In this document: positions 1 through 8,484 of the stretch, piece after piece
How the letters are laid out: each line of letters opens with the position of its first letter
Position numbering within the stretch: the stretch's first letter is position 1
From: Belliella buryatensis
GTDB taxonomy: Bacteria > Bacteroidota > Bacteroidia > Cytophagales > Cyclobacteriaceae
Reading direction: 5' to 3'
Length of the DNA: 64,000 nt
NCBI RefSeq assembly: GCF_900188245.1
Contig: NZ_FZOK01000009.1
Coordinates: 120,919-184,918, forward strand
Program-made: the position numbers and the translations under genes
The notes under the pieces: model-generated
What the model was told of the DNA's origin: nothing
Database searches by the model: none
What the model saw: only the letters and a program-made list of their open reading frames with translations

Positions 1-455
1 GTAATTTTGATCCAATGCTAGGCGTTCATTTAGGCTTGCTAGGTCATATTCATCTATCTCAAAAATTTGCTCTTCAACCAGAACTTGTTTATTCTACTCA
101 GGGAGCAAAGTTTGCTAACTCTGACAACTCGCTCAATCTTGCTTATGTCAACGTACCGATCTTGCTGCAGTATATGTTTGACAATGGATTTAGAATACAA
201 GCAGGACCCCAGTTAGGAGTCTTGACAAGTGCAAAGTCGGTTCTTGGTGATAACAAGGTGGATGTGAAAAATGAGTTTAAAAACATCGACTTAGGTCTTG
301 GATTTGGTGCTAGTTATGTGCACCCTCCCTCAGGATTTGGAGTTGATGCTAGATATAACTTAGGAATGACGAATATCAGTGAGAATGCATCCAATGATTT
401 TAAAAATAGAGGATTCCAATTGGGAGTATTTTATCTTTTGGGTCACAAGCATTAA
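1..455 (+). CDS. Outer-membrane beta-barrel protein (porin family), 5' end outside the window
   Basis: The reading frame is open from the left edge (first full codon at position 3), so the start and signal peptide lie upstream. The visible ~150 residues alternate hydrophobic and polar positions as amphipathic strands do, with phrases such as LQPELVYSTQGAKF, YVNVPILLQY and FRIQAGPQLGVL typical of the small OMP_b-brl_2/PorT-like barrels of Bacteroidota, and the chain ends in a short C-terminal strand (LGVFYLLG). It is probably an eight-stranded outer-membrane barrel of unknown ligand. A hairpin terminator follows 15 bases after the stop, so this is the last gene of its transcript. Confidence 0.8.
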   Translation, partial: NFDPMLGVHLGLLGHIHLSQKFALQPELVYSTQGAKFANSDNSLNLAYVNVPILLQYMFDNGFRIQAGPQLGVLTSAKSVLGDNKVDVKNEFKNIDLGLGFGASYVHPPSGFGVDARYNLGMTNISENASNDFKNRGFQLGVFYLLGHKH

Positions 456-470
456 TACTTTTTTTGTTTC

Positions 471-508
471 ACCTGCCAGTCTTAAGATCCTGGCAGGTTT
501 TTTCTTTT
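471..508 (+). terminator. Rho-independent terminator of the barrel gene
   Basis: A perfect 9-bp stem (ACCTGCCAG at 471-479 with CTGGCAGGT at 490-498) and a 10-base loop are followed by a T-rich tail to 508. Confidence 0.8.
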
Positions 509-666
509 GATATTTTTTCATGCTTTTTAGGAATTTATAACATTGAAAATCAAAACAATATATCTTTTCCTTTCTGATGGTATGTGAATTTTAAGTATTT
601 GCATGGTAATCCTTCTATTATTTTTCTAACTTATTGACAACTAACAACCGCTAAATTTTCTAACCT

Positions 667-2013
667 ATGCCTAGAGCTAAATCCGATAAAGACCGAAAAA
701 TCTTTGTGCTAGACACCTCTGTCATTTTATATGCGCACAATAGCATCATGAACTTTGCAGAGCATGATGTGGTCATCCCGATTACTGTATTGGAAGAGCT
801 CGATCAGTTTAAGAAAGGGAATGATACCAAAAACTTTGAAGCAAGGGAGTTTATCAGACTTCTTGATGACTTATCAAAGGACAATATGATTCATAATTGG
901 ACACCACTCAATGGGAAGACCAAGGGTTATTTTAGGGTTTTGATGAATCCTGATAATAACCTCAATGCCAACGAGATCTTTGGTGAAGAGAAAAATGACC
1001 ATAAAATCCTCAATGCAGCCCTTCATCTCAAGCAGACTGAAAAGGGTAGAAAGGTCATCTTGGTTAGTAAAGACATCAATTTACGACTCAAAGCTAAGTC
1101 TCTCGATATCTATGCAGAAGATTATGAGACTGGTAAAATTAAAAACATCAATGAGTTAGAAAATACTGGTAAATTTATCATTGAAAATGTAGATATCGAT
1201 GCCATCAATCAACTTTATGAATCCCACTCCATTGAGGCCAAGTTGGTCTTCGGAAGGAAAAAGATCAAATCTAATGGCTACTTTATCCTCAAGAATGAAA
1301 AGAATTCTGTATTGGCCTATTTCAGTGCTGAAGACAATAGACTGGAAAGAGTAGATAAGCAGCTTGCCTACAATGTCAAGCCGAAAAATGCGGAGCAGAC
1401 TTTTGCTATGCACGCAATTCTAAACCCAAGAGTGAAGTTGGTAACCATTCAAGGAGTAGCTGGTACGGGCAAGACGCTTTTGGCTTTGGCAGGAGCATTG
1501 GAACAGCGCAGGGATTTCAAGCAAGTGTATTTAGCAAGGCCAATAGTTCCCTTGAGCAACAAGGACATCGGATTCCTTCCTGGAGATATTAAATCCAAGT
1601 TGAACCCCTACATGGAGCCACTTTGGGATAACTTAAAATTTATCCAAAATCAATTCAAGGAATCAGACAAGGAATATCAAAAAATCACAGAACTCGTCAA
1701 TCAAGAAAAGTTAGTAATTCAGCCCCTAGCATATATCAGGGGTAGATCTCTGTCCAATATTTTCTTTATCGTAGATGAAGCCCAAAACCTCACTCCGCAT
1801 GAAGTGAAAACCATCATCACCAGGGCAGGAGAGAATACCAAGATTATCTTTACCGGTGATGTATTCCAGATTGATACACCTTACTTAGATTCTCAGAGTA
1901 ATGGACTCTCCTACTTGATTGACCGGGTCAAGGATCACCCGCTTTATGCGCATATCAAGCTAGAAAAGGGAGAGCGTTCTGAATTGGCTAATCTGGCCAA
2001 TGAACTATTATAA
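667..2013 (+). CDS. PhoH family ATPase with N-terminal PIN nuclease domain
   Basis: 448 residues in two domains. Residues ~10-150 form a PIN domain: FVLDTS with Asp16, a conserved Glu in VLEELDQFKKG, and late acidic residues (VSKDINLRLKA), the usual metal-binding pattern of PIN RNases. Residues ~235-448 are a PhoH ATPase with Walker A GVAGTGKT (263-270) and Walker B IVDEAQN (Asp370), then FTGD. This PIN-PhoH arrangement is the PhoH2/YlaK type, for which RNA-unwinding and ribonuclease activity has been described in other bacteria; RNA turnover is therefore the likely role, and the cellular substrate is unknown. It stands alone: no small antitoxin-like ORF is visible immediately upstream, and a strong terminator follows. 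Confidence 0.92.
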   Translation: MPRAKSDKDRKIFVLDTSVILYAHNSIMNFAEHDVVIPITVLEELDQFKKGNDTKNFEAREFIRLLDDLSKDNMIHNWTPLNGKTKGYFRVLMNPDNNLNANEIFGEEKNDHKILNAALHLKQTEKGRKVILVSKDINLRLKAKSLDIYAEDYETGKIKNINELENTGKFIIENVDIDAINQLYESHSIEAKLVFGRKKIKSNGYFILKNEKNSVLAYFSAEDNRLERVDKQLAYNVKPKNAEQTFAMHAILNPRVKLVTIQGVAGTGKTLLALAGALEQRRDFKQVYLARPIVPLSNKDIGFLPGDIKSKLNPYMEPLWDNLKFIQNQFKESDKEYQKITELVNQEKLVIQPLAYIRGRSLSNIFFIVDEAQNLTPHEVKTIITRAGENTKIIFTGDVFQIDTPYLDSQSNGLSYLIDRVKDHPLYAHIKLEKGERSELANLANELL

Positions 2014-2033
2014 TATTGATGTTGCCACTTATC

Positions 2034-2077
2034 AAATCCAGCTAGTTTCCTATAACTAGCTGGATTTATTTTTTTTA
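2034..2077 (+). terminator. Rho-independent terminator after the PIN-PhoH gene
   Basis: A perfect 14-bp stem (2034-2047 with 2054-2067), a 6-base loop and a T-rich tail, 20 bases after the stop codon. Confidence 0.92.
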
Positions 2078-2294
2078 ACAATTCTTTTGCAACCAACTTT
2101 CTAAGAAAATTAGGTACACCGTTGTACTATTCCATTTCTTTTATTGTGCGAAAATGAACACATCTGTTTTTTGTTAAATCATTTAATCAGCTTATTATCA
2201 ATAGCTTATATTTTTTGGATCAAGTTTTGGCATAGGTGTATAGTCCGCAATTGAATCGGATATTTTGAAAGCAGAGAACTTAAAAGAAATACAT

Positions 2295-2648
2295 ATGAAT
2301 ACTACAGTTTTAACTCAGAAAAATGTTTGTGCCTTTTTAGGATTAATCATGGCATTGACGATTGTATGGACAGCTAATGCGCAGGGAGCGACATTGAAAG
2401 GTGAGCAAGCAAATGAAATTGCTGCTATGGAAGAACTGAAAATCGCTGATCAACAAGAAATGTTGGTCGAGATCGATCTAAGCAATATCAAGCAGGAGCC
2501 CACGGCTACTTTTATCAACAAACACGGTGAAGTAGTCGCTGAGTTTTATGGGGATAAAGCCGAGTTGGAGCAAAAATTTAAAGGCCTTTTCAGGAAGTGT
2601 GACTTTATTACGGCCTCAGGTAATCACGAGTTTTACCTCGTCAGCTAA
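2295..2648 (+). CDS. Small secreted hypothetical protein
   Basis: 117 residues from the ATG at 2295; the frame also allows a start at 2265, but the internal Met is directly followed by a normal signal peptide (hydrophobic FLGLIMALTIVWTANA, likely cleavage after ANA near residue 31). The mature part is acidic, with a helical start (EQANEIAAMEELKIADQQ) and a short strand-rich tail containing FINKHGEVVAEFYG. I do not recognise a family. It is probably periplasmic or exported. It is monocistronic, converging on the LytTR response regulator gene with a shared hairpin between them. Confidence 0.65.
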   Translation: MNTTVLTQKNVCAFLGLIMALTIVWTANAQGATLKGEQANEIAAMEELKIADQQEMLVEIDLSNIKQEPTATFINKHGEVVAEFYGDKAELEQKFKGLFRKCDFITASGNHEFYLVS

Positions 2649-2674
2649 AATTTTGATTGTTTGGTTTAATGATA

Positions 2675-2707
2675 AAAAAAGAGGTGAGCCATGCTCACCT
2701 CTTTTTT
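2675..2707. terminator. Bidirectional terminator between convergent genes
   Basis: A perfect 15-bp stem (2675-2689 with 2693-2707) with a 3-base loop. A-rich on the left and T-rich on the right, so it can terminate both the small secreted protein gene (+) and the response regulator gene (-). Confidence 0.85.
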
Positions 2708-2733
2708 GGTATTTTAAAACTACTAGTCGATTT

Positions 2734-3489
2734 TTAGCTTTCCGTAATGGTGTTCAGCTTAGCGAGGAAGCTGTTGTAATACTGTCTTCCTACTTGAACA
2801 ACAGCACCTGATTCTAAGGTTATTTCTTTGGTATTGAAGTTTTCAATTTGTCCAAGTTGTACAATGAATGATTTTTGTACCCTTAAGAACAAATTTGAAG
2901 GAAGTTTTTCCTCCATATCCTTCATAGATTTTCTGATCGTATAGTTTCTATGTTTGGTAAAAATTGTCACCATATTGCCATTGGCTTCTACATAATAGAT
3001 GTCCGTATATGGTACTTTTTCATAAGCATTGTCAGCTTTGATGTAGACTGCGTCAGTGACTAAGTAAGGGCTTTCGTCTTTTGACTTGACAGAAGCAGCA
3101 TCTGATACAGGGTTTACTCGCTTATTGTATAGTACGATTTCGACGATTGCATGAATGTCATTCGTATTGAATGGTTTTACGATAAAGCCGGCAGGATTGA
3201 TTCTCTTGGCTCTTTCGATGATGGTAGGATCAGAATATGAAGTCACAAATACCAATGGTGCATCGACCATTTGTTTCAGGATTTCACCTAGCTCGATACC
3301 ATCTTTGTCACCTTTCAGTTTGATATCCATAAAAATCATATCAGGTCTATACTTCTTGATGATTTTGATGGCCTGATTGGCAGAGTTGGCTATATCAATA
3401 TTGACATAACCTAAAAGCTCGAGAATCTCCTCGATATTTTCCGCAATATTTACGTCGTCTTCGACGATCAGAATTCTTTCCTCTTTCAT
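2734..3489 (-). CDS. Response regulator, REC + LytTR DNA-binding domain
   Basis: 251 residues. The receiver domain (1-120) has the acidic pair Glu10-Asp11, phosphoacceptor Asp55 in IFMDIKLKG, Thr83 and Lys105 (FIVKPF). After a linker, residues ~145-245 form a LytTR domain (AVYIKADNAYEKVPYTDIYY, LFLRVQKSFIVQL, VGRQYYNSF). It should be a phosphorylation-controlled transcription factor. The receiver carries the KGDKDGIELG loop common in stand-alone Bacteroidota regulators. It is separated from the neighbouring kinase/regulator pair by 140 bases, so it is probably an orphan regulator transcribed alone; its kinase and targets cannot be seen here. Confidence 0.92.
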   Translation of the reverse strand: MKEERILIVEDDVNIAENIEEILELLGYVNIDIANSANQAIKIIKKYRPDMIFMDIKLKGDKDGIELGEILKQMVDAPLVFVTSYSDPTIIERAKRINPAGFIVKPFNTNDIHAIVEIVLYNKRVNPVSDAASVKSKDESPYLVTDAVYIKADNAYEKVPYTDIYYVEANGNMVTIFTKHRNYTIRKSMKDMEEKLPSNLFLRVQKSFIVQLGQIENFNTKEITLESGAVVQVGRQYYNSFLAKLNTITES

Positions 3490-3629
3490 ATATGGTTATG
3501 GGAAATATGGCGTGATTACTGTGAACAAATCAATTTTTGTGTATACGAAATTAAACATTTCTATTTACAAAATATAGTTTGGAGAATCAATAGTTTTCCC
3601 ATTTTTCTGATTTTTTTATAAAAAAAGCT

Positions 3630-4367
3630 TTAAAGACTCATCATATCCTTGAATCTTGCTGCTTGTCTCCTGCTGACTTCGATTCTGTCTCCTCCTTTGA
3701 GGGTAACTACCAAGCCACCATTGAACCAAGGTTCTATAGCTTCTACCCAGCTCAAATTGATGATGTGTTTCCTACTTGCTCTGAAAAAAGATTTCTCGTC
3801 TAATCTTTCATCTAGTGCATTGAGAGATTTGTGTATCATCGGCTTATTGTTGTCAAAATATACCTTGATGTAGTTTCCATCAGATTCAAAAAGACGCACG
3901 TGCTCTAGCTTGACAAACCAACACCTGTCACCATCTTTGACAAAAACCTGATCATTCAGTGTGAGTTTTTTATCTCCGCTGTCTTTATCCCTTTCCGAAG
4001 GTTTTTGGTTTTGGTCTTGGAGCTTTTTCTGAAGTCGTTCTATAGCTTCACCCAATCTTTTGGGTTCTATTGGTTTTAGTAGGTAATCTAAGGCATTGAC
4101 CTGAAAGGCTTTCAGTGCATATTCATCATAGGCAGTGGTGAAGACTACATGCGGAACATTGTCTAATTCTTCCAAAAGGTCGAAGCCTGTTTTTTCAGGC
4201 ATCTGAATATCCAGAAAAACCACATCAGGCAGGAGATTATCTATTTTCTCCTTGGCGTCATCCACATTATTGGCTTCGCCGATTACTTCTACATGGTCGT
4301 ATTGAGATAATAAATTGATTAGCTCTTTTCTGGCCAATCTTTCATCGTCTATTACAAGTGCTCGCAT
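3630..4367 (-). CDS. LytR/AlgR-type response regulator
   Basis: 245 residues: REC domain (1-115) with Asp7-Asp8, phosphoacceptor Asp53 (VFLDIQMPEKTG), Thr76/77 and Lys98 (YLLKPIEP); a charged linker (~118-133); then LytTR (~138-243) with the conserved FFRASRKHIINL and GGDRIEVSRR stretches. Family members bind direct repeats upstream of targets. The gene begins 12 bases after the stop of the histidine kinase gene and is its evident partner (YehU/YehT or LytS/LytR type pair). Targets are not evident from the neighbourhood. Confidence 0.93.
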   Translation of the reverse strand: MRALVIDDERLARKELINLLSQYDHVEVIGEANNVDDAKEKIDNLLPDVVFLDIQMPEKTGFDLLEELDNVPHVVFTTAYDEYALKAFQVNALDYLLKPIEPKRLGEAIERLQKKLQDQNQKPSERDKDSGDKKLTLNDQVFVKDGDRCWFVKLEHVRLFESDGNYIKVYFDNNKPMIHKSLNALDERLDEKSFFRASRKHIINLSWVEAIEPWFNGGLVVTLKGGDRIEVSRRQAARFKDMMSL

Positions 4368-4379
4368 TTCTTTGAAATT

Positions 4380-5432
4380 TTAACCTAATGTAAGGTTTTG
4401 TTTTGGAATTTTTATTTCAGTGATGACAAAATCGCTTCCGGAATTGAATATTTTGAAGGATGCCCGCTCTCCATAGATCAATTTGAGGCGTTGTATTGTA
4501 TTAGTGATACCATGACCCTCTCCATCTTTCTTTTTTCCAAAAGGTTGACCTTTGAGCTGTCCGCTATTTTTTACTTGAATGTATAAGTCATCGGTCAGTC
4601 CTTCATAGCATTTGATCATGATTTCTCCTCCCTTTACTCTGTTGGAAATCCCATGTTTGATACCATTTTCTACGATCGTTTGAAGCATCATCGGAGGAAT
4701 TCTATAGTCGAATGCCTCAGGTTCTATTTCATATTTCACAGTCAACCTTTCTTCAAACCTGATCATTTCTAAATTGAGGTAATCCTTGACTGTATTGAAT
4801 TCATTTTCAAAATCAATTACACGCTTTTTGTCCATCATCAGAGAGAATCTCAGGATATTTGATAATTGGGTGATTGCAGATTTAGCTTTGGCTGGATCTT
4901 CGTCCACTAAAGCCCGCACACTATTGAGTGCATTGAATATAAAATGAGGATTGAGCTGGGATTTGAGATGATTGAGCTGTATTTCGTTGATTTTGGCTTT
5001 ATATTTCAGGGATTGATTGTAATTGTCTAAAAAATGGAAAATAAAGTACAGCATCACCCATAGTGAATAAAACAGAAAACTCACAAAGGTATTTACAGCC
5101 AATACTAAAGGCCTGAGGTCCATACTTGGAATCAGGGTATCAAAAATCAGGTTAATGATAATTTGGGCAATGGTATTAGAGACTCCCAAGACTAGCAAAG
5201 CCAAAAAAGTATTCCAAATCAGTTGTGAAAAGTTAAGATTGAACCAGCCGTATGCTTTTATGACATAGCGGAGTCCATGTGTAGATATCAAATAAAAAGC
5301 AGCAAGTGTGAAAAAGGCTCCTGTCTGTACTGGCGAAATCCCTCGTTCTAGGGATACAAAGAAAAGGTTGATCAAGGCAAAACCCGACCAACCCAAAATT
5401 TGTAATATCCAGTATAATTTGATTCTATTCAT
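4380..5432 (-). CDS. Membrane sensor histidine kinase, LytS/YehU (His_kinase) family
   Basis: 350 residues from the ATG at 5432 (a TTG twelve bases upstream is possible but less likely). The N-terminal half has four hydrophobic segments (~residues 8-28, 38-56, 73-97, 108-135), with no obvious extracellular sensor domain. The His_kinase motif LNPHFIFNALN places the phosphorylated His at 163, followed by a HATPase region with an N-box (QTIVENGIKHG) and a G-box (GHGITNTIQRL). It phosphorylates the LytTR regulator encoded 12 bases downstream. The signal is unknown; kinases of this class often sense through the membrane segments themselves. Confidence 0.93.
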   Translation of the reverse strand: MNRIKLYWILQILGWSGFALINLFFVSLERGISPVQTGAFFTLAAFYLISTHGLRYVIKAYGWFNLNFSQLIWNTFLALLVLGVSNTIAQIIINLIFDTLIPSMDLRPLVLAVNTFVSFLFYSLWVMLYFIFHFLDNYNQSLKYKAKINEIQLNHLKSQLNPHFIFNALNSVRALVDEDPAKAKSAITQLSNILRFSLMMDKKRVIDFENEFNTVKDYLNLEMIRFEERLTVKYEIEPEAFDYRIPPMMLQTIVENGIKHGISNRVKGGEIMIKCYEGLTDDLYIQVKNSGQLKGQPFGKKKDGEGHGITNTIQRLKLIYGERASFKIFNSGSDFVITEIKIPKQNLTLG

Positions 5433-5517
5433 GCCTGAACTCAAAGATAATCAAGCTAAAGTTAGTCTTATATCCTATTATGTCAATGGGTATATAGCTT
5501 GTTTGATTGTCAAATCG

Positions 5518-8346
5518 TCATTTTAGCTCTTCTTTGAGAAACTTCGCAGTATAGCTTTTTTTGTTTTTGGCTACTTCTTCCGGTGTACCTTCTATGACAA
5601 TTTGCCCTCCTTTATCTCCACCTTCAGGCCCCATATCTATAATATGATCTGCCACTTTGATGATATCTAAGTTGTGTTCAATAATCAATACAGTGTTTCC
5701 TTTGTCTACCAATTTATTCAATACTTGCATCAGTAGCTCAATATCTTGGAAGTGAAGTCCTGTACTCGGCTCGTCCAAGATGTAAAAAGTTTTTCCAGTA
5801 TCTTTTTTGGACAGCTCCGTGGCCAACTTGACCCGTTGTGCTTCTCCTCCGGAAAGGGTGGTTGCATGCTGTCCCAATGTAATGTAACCTAGGCCAACTT
5901 CATTGAGTGTTTGTATTTTTCTTAGAATTTTGGGTTGAAACTCGAAGAATTCTACCGCTTGCTCTACGGTCATATCCAATACATCGGAGATAGATTTTCC
6001 TTTGAAGCGAACTTCTAGTGTTTCTCTGTTGTAGCGTTTGCCTTTGCATGTTTCACAAGGGATGTGAACATCTGGCAAGAAATCCATTTCAATGAGCTTC
6101 ATACCAGCACCTTCGCAGTCTTCACACCTACCTCCTTTGACATTGAAACTAAACCTACCGGGTTTGTAACCTCTGATTTTTGCTTCGGGAAGCTCTGTGA
6201 ATAGCGCTCTGATATCAGTAAATACTCCAGTGTAGGTAGCTGGATTAGATCTTGGGGTTCTTCCGATCGGTGATTGATCTACTTCGATCACTTTATCTAG
6301 GTACTCTAACCCTTTGATTTCCTTGTAAGTAAGGGGCTCTTTTTTGGAATTGTAGAAGTGGCTGTTGAGTAATGGATATAAGGTCTCGTGGATCAAGGAG
6401 CTTTTTCCAGAGCCAGATACACCCGTGACACAGATCATTTTCCCTAGTGGAAGCTTCAAGTCTACTTTTTTCAAGTTGTGACCTTCTGCTCCTTTTAAGC
6501 TTAATATTTCTCCATTGCCTTTTCTCCTTGTTTTAGGAACTTCTATTCTCAGTTCATTGGAAAGGTATTTAGCGGTAATACTTTTTTGGCTCAAGAATTC
6601 TTTTGGAGTTCCTGCTGCGACAATCTGTCCGCCATGACGTCCTGCTCCAGGACCTATGTCCACTACAAAATCAGATTCTAGCATCATATCTTTGTCATGC
6701 TCTACCACGATGACGGAATTGCCTAAATCTCTTAAGTCTTGAAGTGCTTTGATCAGTTTGACATTGTCTCTTTGGTGTAGTCCAATACTAGGTTCATCCA
6801 GTATATAGAGGACACCTACCAGCTGTGTGCCGATCTGAGTAGCTAACCTGATTCTTTGTGCTTCCCCACCTGAGAGTGTTCTCAAAGGGCGATTTAGTGA
6901 AAGGTAATCAAGACCAATATCTAGTAGAAAGCCAATTCTCTTTCTGATTTCCTTGAGGACTTCCTTCCCAATCACTTGTTGACGGTCTGTCATCCGCAAT
7001 TCTATGTTTGCAAACCATGATCCAAGGGTATTGATGTCCATCATTGCCAGCTCACCGATATGTTTTTCCGCTATTTTGAAGTGTAGCGCTTCTTTCTTTA
7101 ATCGGTAGCCTTCACAATCAGGACAAGTCTTGGTAGTAGTGTATTCACTGACCCATTGTTGAATTTTGTCAGAGCTTCCTTCTTGATGCTTGGTCAGGAA
7201 GTTGATGATCCCTTCGAAAGTTGTAGTCCATTTAGTTCCAGGGTATTTGACTGAGTCAACCTCTACCTCCTGCTTGTCTCCATAGAGCAAGACATCTAGG
7301 ACTTCTTCGGGAAGCTTGGATATTGGAGTAGAGATGCTACACTTGTATCTCTTGAGTATAGCATCTATTTTTTTGAAAATCCAGATATCTCGGTATTCTC
7401 CAAGAGGAGCAATTCCCCCTCTACTGATACTGAGTTTGGGGTCGGGAATGATGTTTTCCTTGGTGATTTCTTCAATTACACCTAATCCATTACAGGTTTG
7501 GCAAGCGCCATAAGGACTGTTGAATGAAAAATTGTTCGGTGCAGGCTCGTCGTATGAAAGACCAGTGGTGGGATCCATCAGATACTTGGAGAAATGATGG
7601 ATATTTCCTTCTTCATCTCGTAGCATGATTACGCCTTTCCCATGTTGAAGCGCTGTTTTGAGAGATTGTGTAATGCGATAGCGGTCTTCTTCCTCTGCAA
7701 TGATCCTGTCTATGACAATTTCAATATCATGGATTTTGTACCGATCGACCTGCATTTTGGGTACCATCTCCAAGACAATGCCATCAACACGCACTTTGGA
7801 AAATCCCATTTTTCGAATCTGCTCAAAAAGTTCTCTATAGTGTCCTTTTCTTCCTTTGACTACAGGAGCCAAAATATAGAGCTTCTTACCACTGAAGTTT
7901 TCAAAAAGCTGTTCGATGATTTGATCTTCCGTTTGTCGGATCATTTTATGGCCAGAGAGATAAGAATAGGCTTCACCAGCTCTGGCATAGAGCAATCGCA
8001 TGAAATCATAAATCTCTGTGACTGTTCCTACAGTAGAGCGTGGGTTTTTAGAAGTGGTCTTTTGTTCGATAGATATCACTGGGGAAAGTCCATTGATCTT
8101 GTCCACATCTGGTCTTTCCATACCCCCCAAAAATGATCTAGCATAGGCCGAAAAACTCTCCATGTATCTCCGCTGTCCTTCTGCATAGATAGTATCAAAA
8201 GCTAAAGAACTTTTGCCGCTTCCACTGAGGCCAGTGATGACTACAAGTTTGTTGCGAGGAATTTCAATATCGATATTTTTGAGGTTGTGCTCACGGGCAC
8301 CGTATATTTCGATGAATTCTTGTTTGTCGGTGATCGGGTCTGTCAT
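5518..8346 (-). CDS. uvrA: UvrABC system protein A
   Basis: 942 residues, the usual UvrA length. It is the damage-recognition ATPase of nucleotide excision repair and loads UvrB on DNA. There are two ABC modules: Walker A GLSGSGKS near residue 38 and GVSGSGKS in the second half, each with a signature LSGGEAQR and Walker B ILDEPS. Zinc-binding Cys clusters are visible (CQTCNG, CPDCEG, CEDCEGAG and CETCKG). The start at 8346 (MTDPITDKQEFIEIYGAREH) matches the family N-terminus. It is preceded by a plausible promoter at 8377-8408. No LexA-box-like palindrome was recognised. Confidence 0.98.
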   Translation of the reverse strand: MTDPITDKQEFIEIYGAREHNLKNIDIEIPRNKLVVITGLSGSGKSSLAFDTIYAEGQRRYMESFSAYARSFLGGMERPDVDKINGLSPVISIEQKTTSKNPRSTVGTVTEIYDFMRLLYARAGEAYSYLSGHKMIRQTEDQIIEQLFENFSGKKLYILAPVVKGRKGHYRELFEQIRKMGFSKVRVDGIVLEMVPKMQVDRYKIHDIEIVIDRIIAEEEDRYRITQSLKTALQHGKGVIMLRDEEGNIHHFSKYLMDPTTGLSYDEPAPNNFSFNSPYGACQTCNGLGVIEEITKENIIPDPKLSISRGGIAPLGEYRDIWIFKKIDAILKRYKCSISTPISKLPEEVLDVLLYGDKQEVEVDSVKYPGTKWTTTFEGIINFLTKHQEGSSDKIQQWVSEYTTTKTCPDCEGYRLKKEALHFKIAEKHIGELAMMDINTLGSWFANIELRMTDRQQVIGKEVLKEIRKRIGFLLDIGLDYLSLNRPLRTLSGGEAQRIRLATQIGTQLVGVLYILDEPSIGLHQRDNVKLIKALQDLRDLGNSVIVVEHDKDMMLESDFVVDIGPGAGRHGGQIVAAGTPKEFLSQKSITAKYLSNELRIEVPKTRRKGNGEILSLKGAEGHNLKKVDLKLPLGKMICVTGVSGSGKSSLIHETLYPLLNSHFYNSKKEPLTYKEIKGLEYLDKVIEVDQSPIGRTPRSNPATYTGVFTDIRALFTELPEAKIRGYKPGRFSFNVKGGRCEDCEGAGMKLIEMDFLPDVHIPCETCKGKRYNRETLEVRFKGKSISDVLDMTVEQAVEFFEFQPKILRKIQTLNEVGLGYITLGQHATTLSGGEAQRVKLATELSKKDTGKTFYILDEPSTGLHFQDIELLMQVLNKLVDKGNTVLIIEHNLDIIKVADHIIDMGPEGGDKGGQIVIEGTPEEVAKNKKSYTAKFLKEELK

Positions 8347-8376
8347 GAAGGGCTAATCCTTTAGATATCAAGCTTG

Positions 8377-8408
8377 CAAAAATAGGGATTTAATAACTGC
8401 TATCCCAA
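8377..8408 (-). promoter_or_regulatory. Candidate Bacteroidota-type promoter for uvrA
   Basis: On the minus strand TTG (8408-8406), a 21-base spacer and TATTTTTG (8384-8377) match the TTG-N17-23-TAnnTTTG pattern of Bacteroidota housekeeping promoters. It lies about 30 bases before the uvrA ATG. Confidence 0.5.
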
Positions 8409-8484
8409 GATGCACTGCGATTGGTAAACCTATTTTCAAGGGATATAGTTTAGCTGTTTGATTAATGATGCGAGGAGCATTGAT

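Noticed and set aside
7642..8136. 164-codon ORF antisense to uvrA
   Set aside because: It lies wholly inside uvrA with no family features; a shadow of biased codon use.
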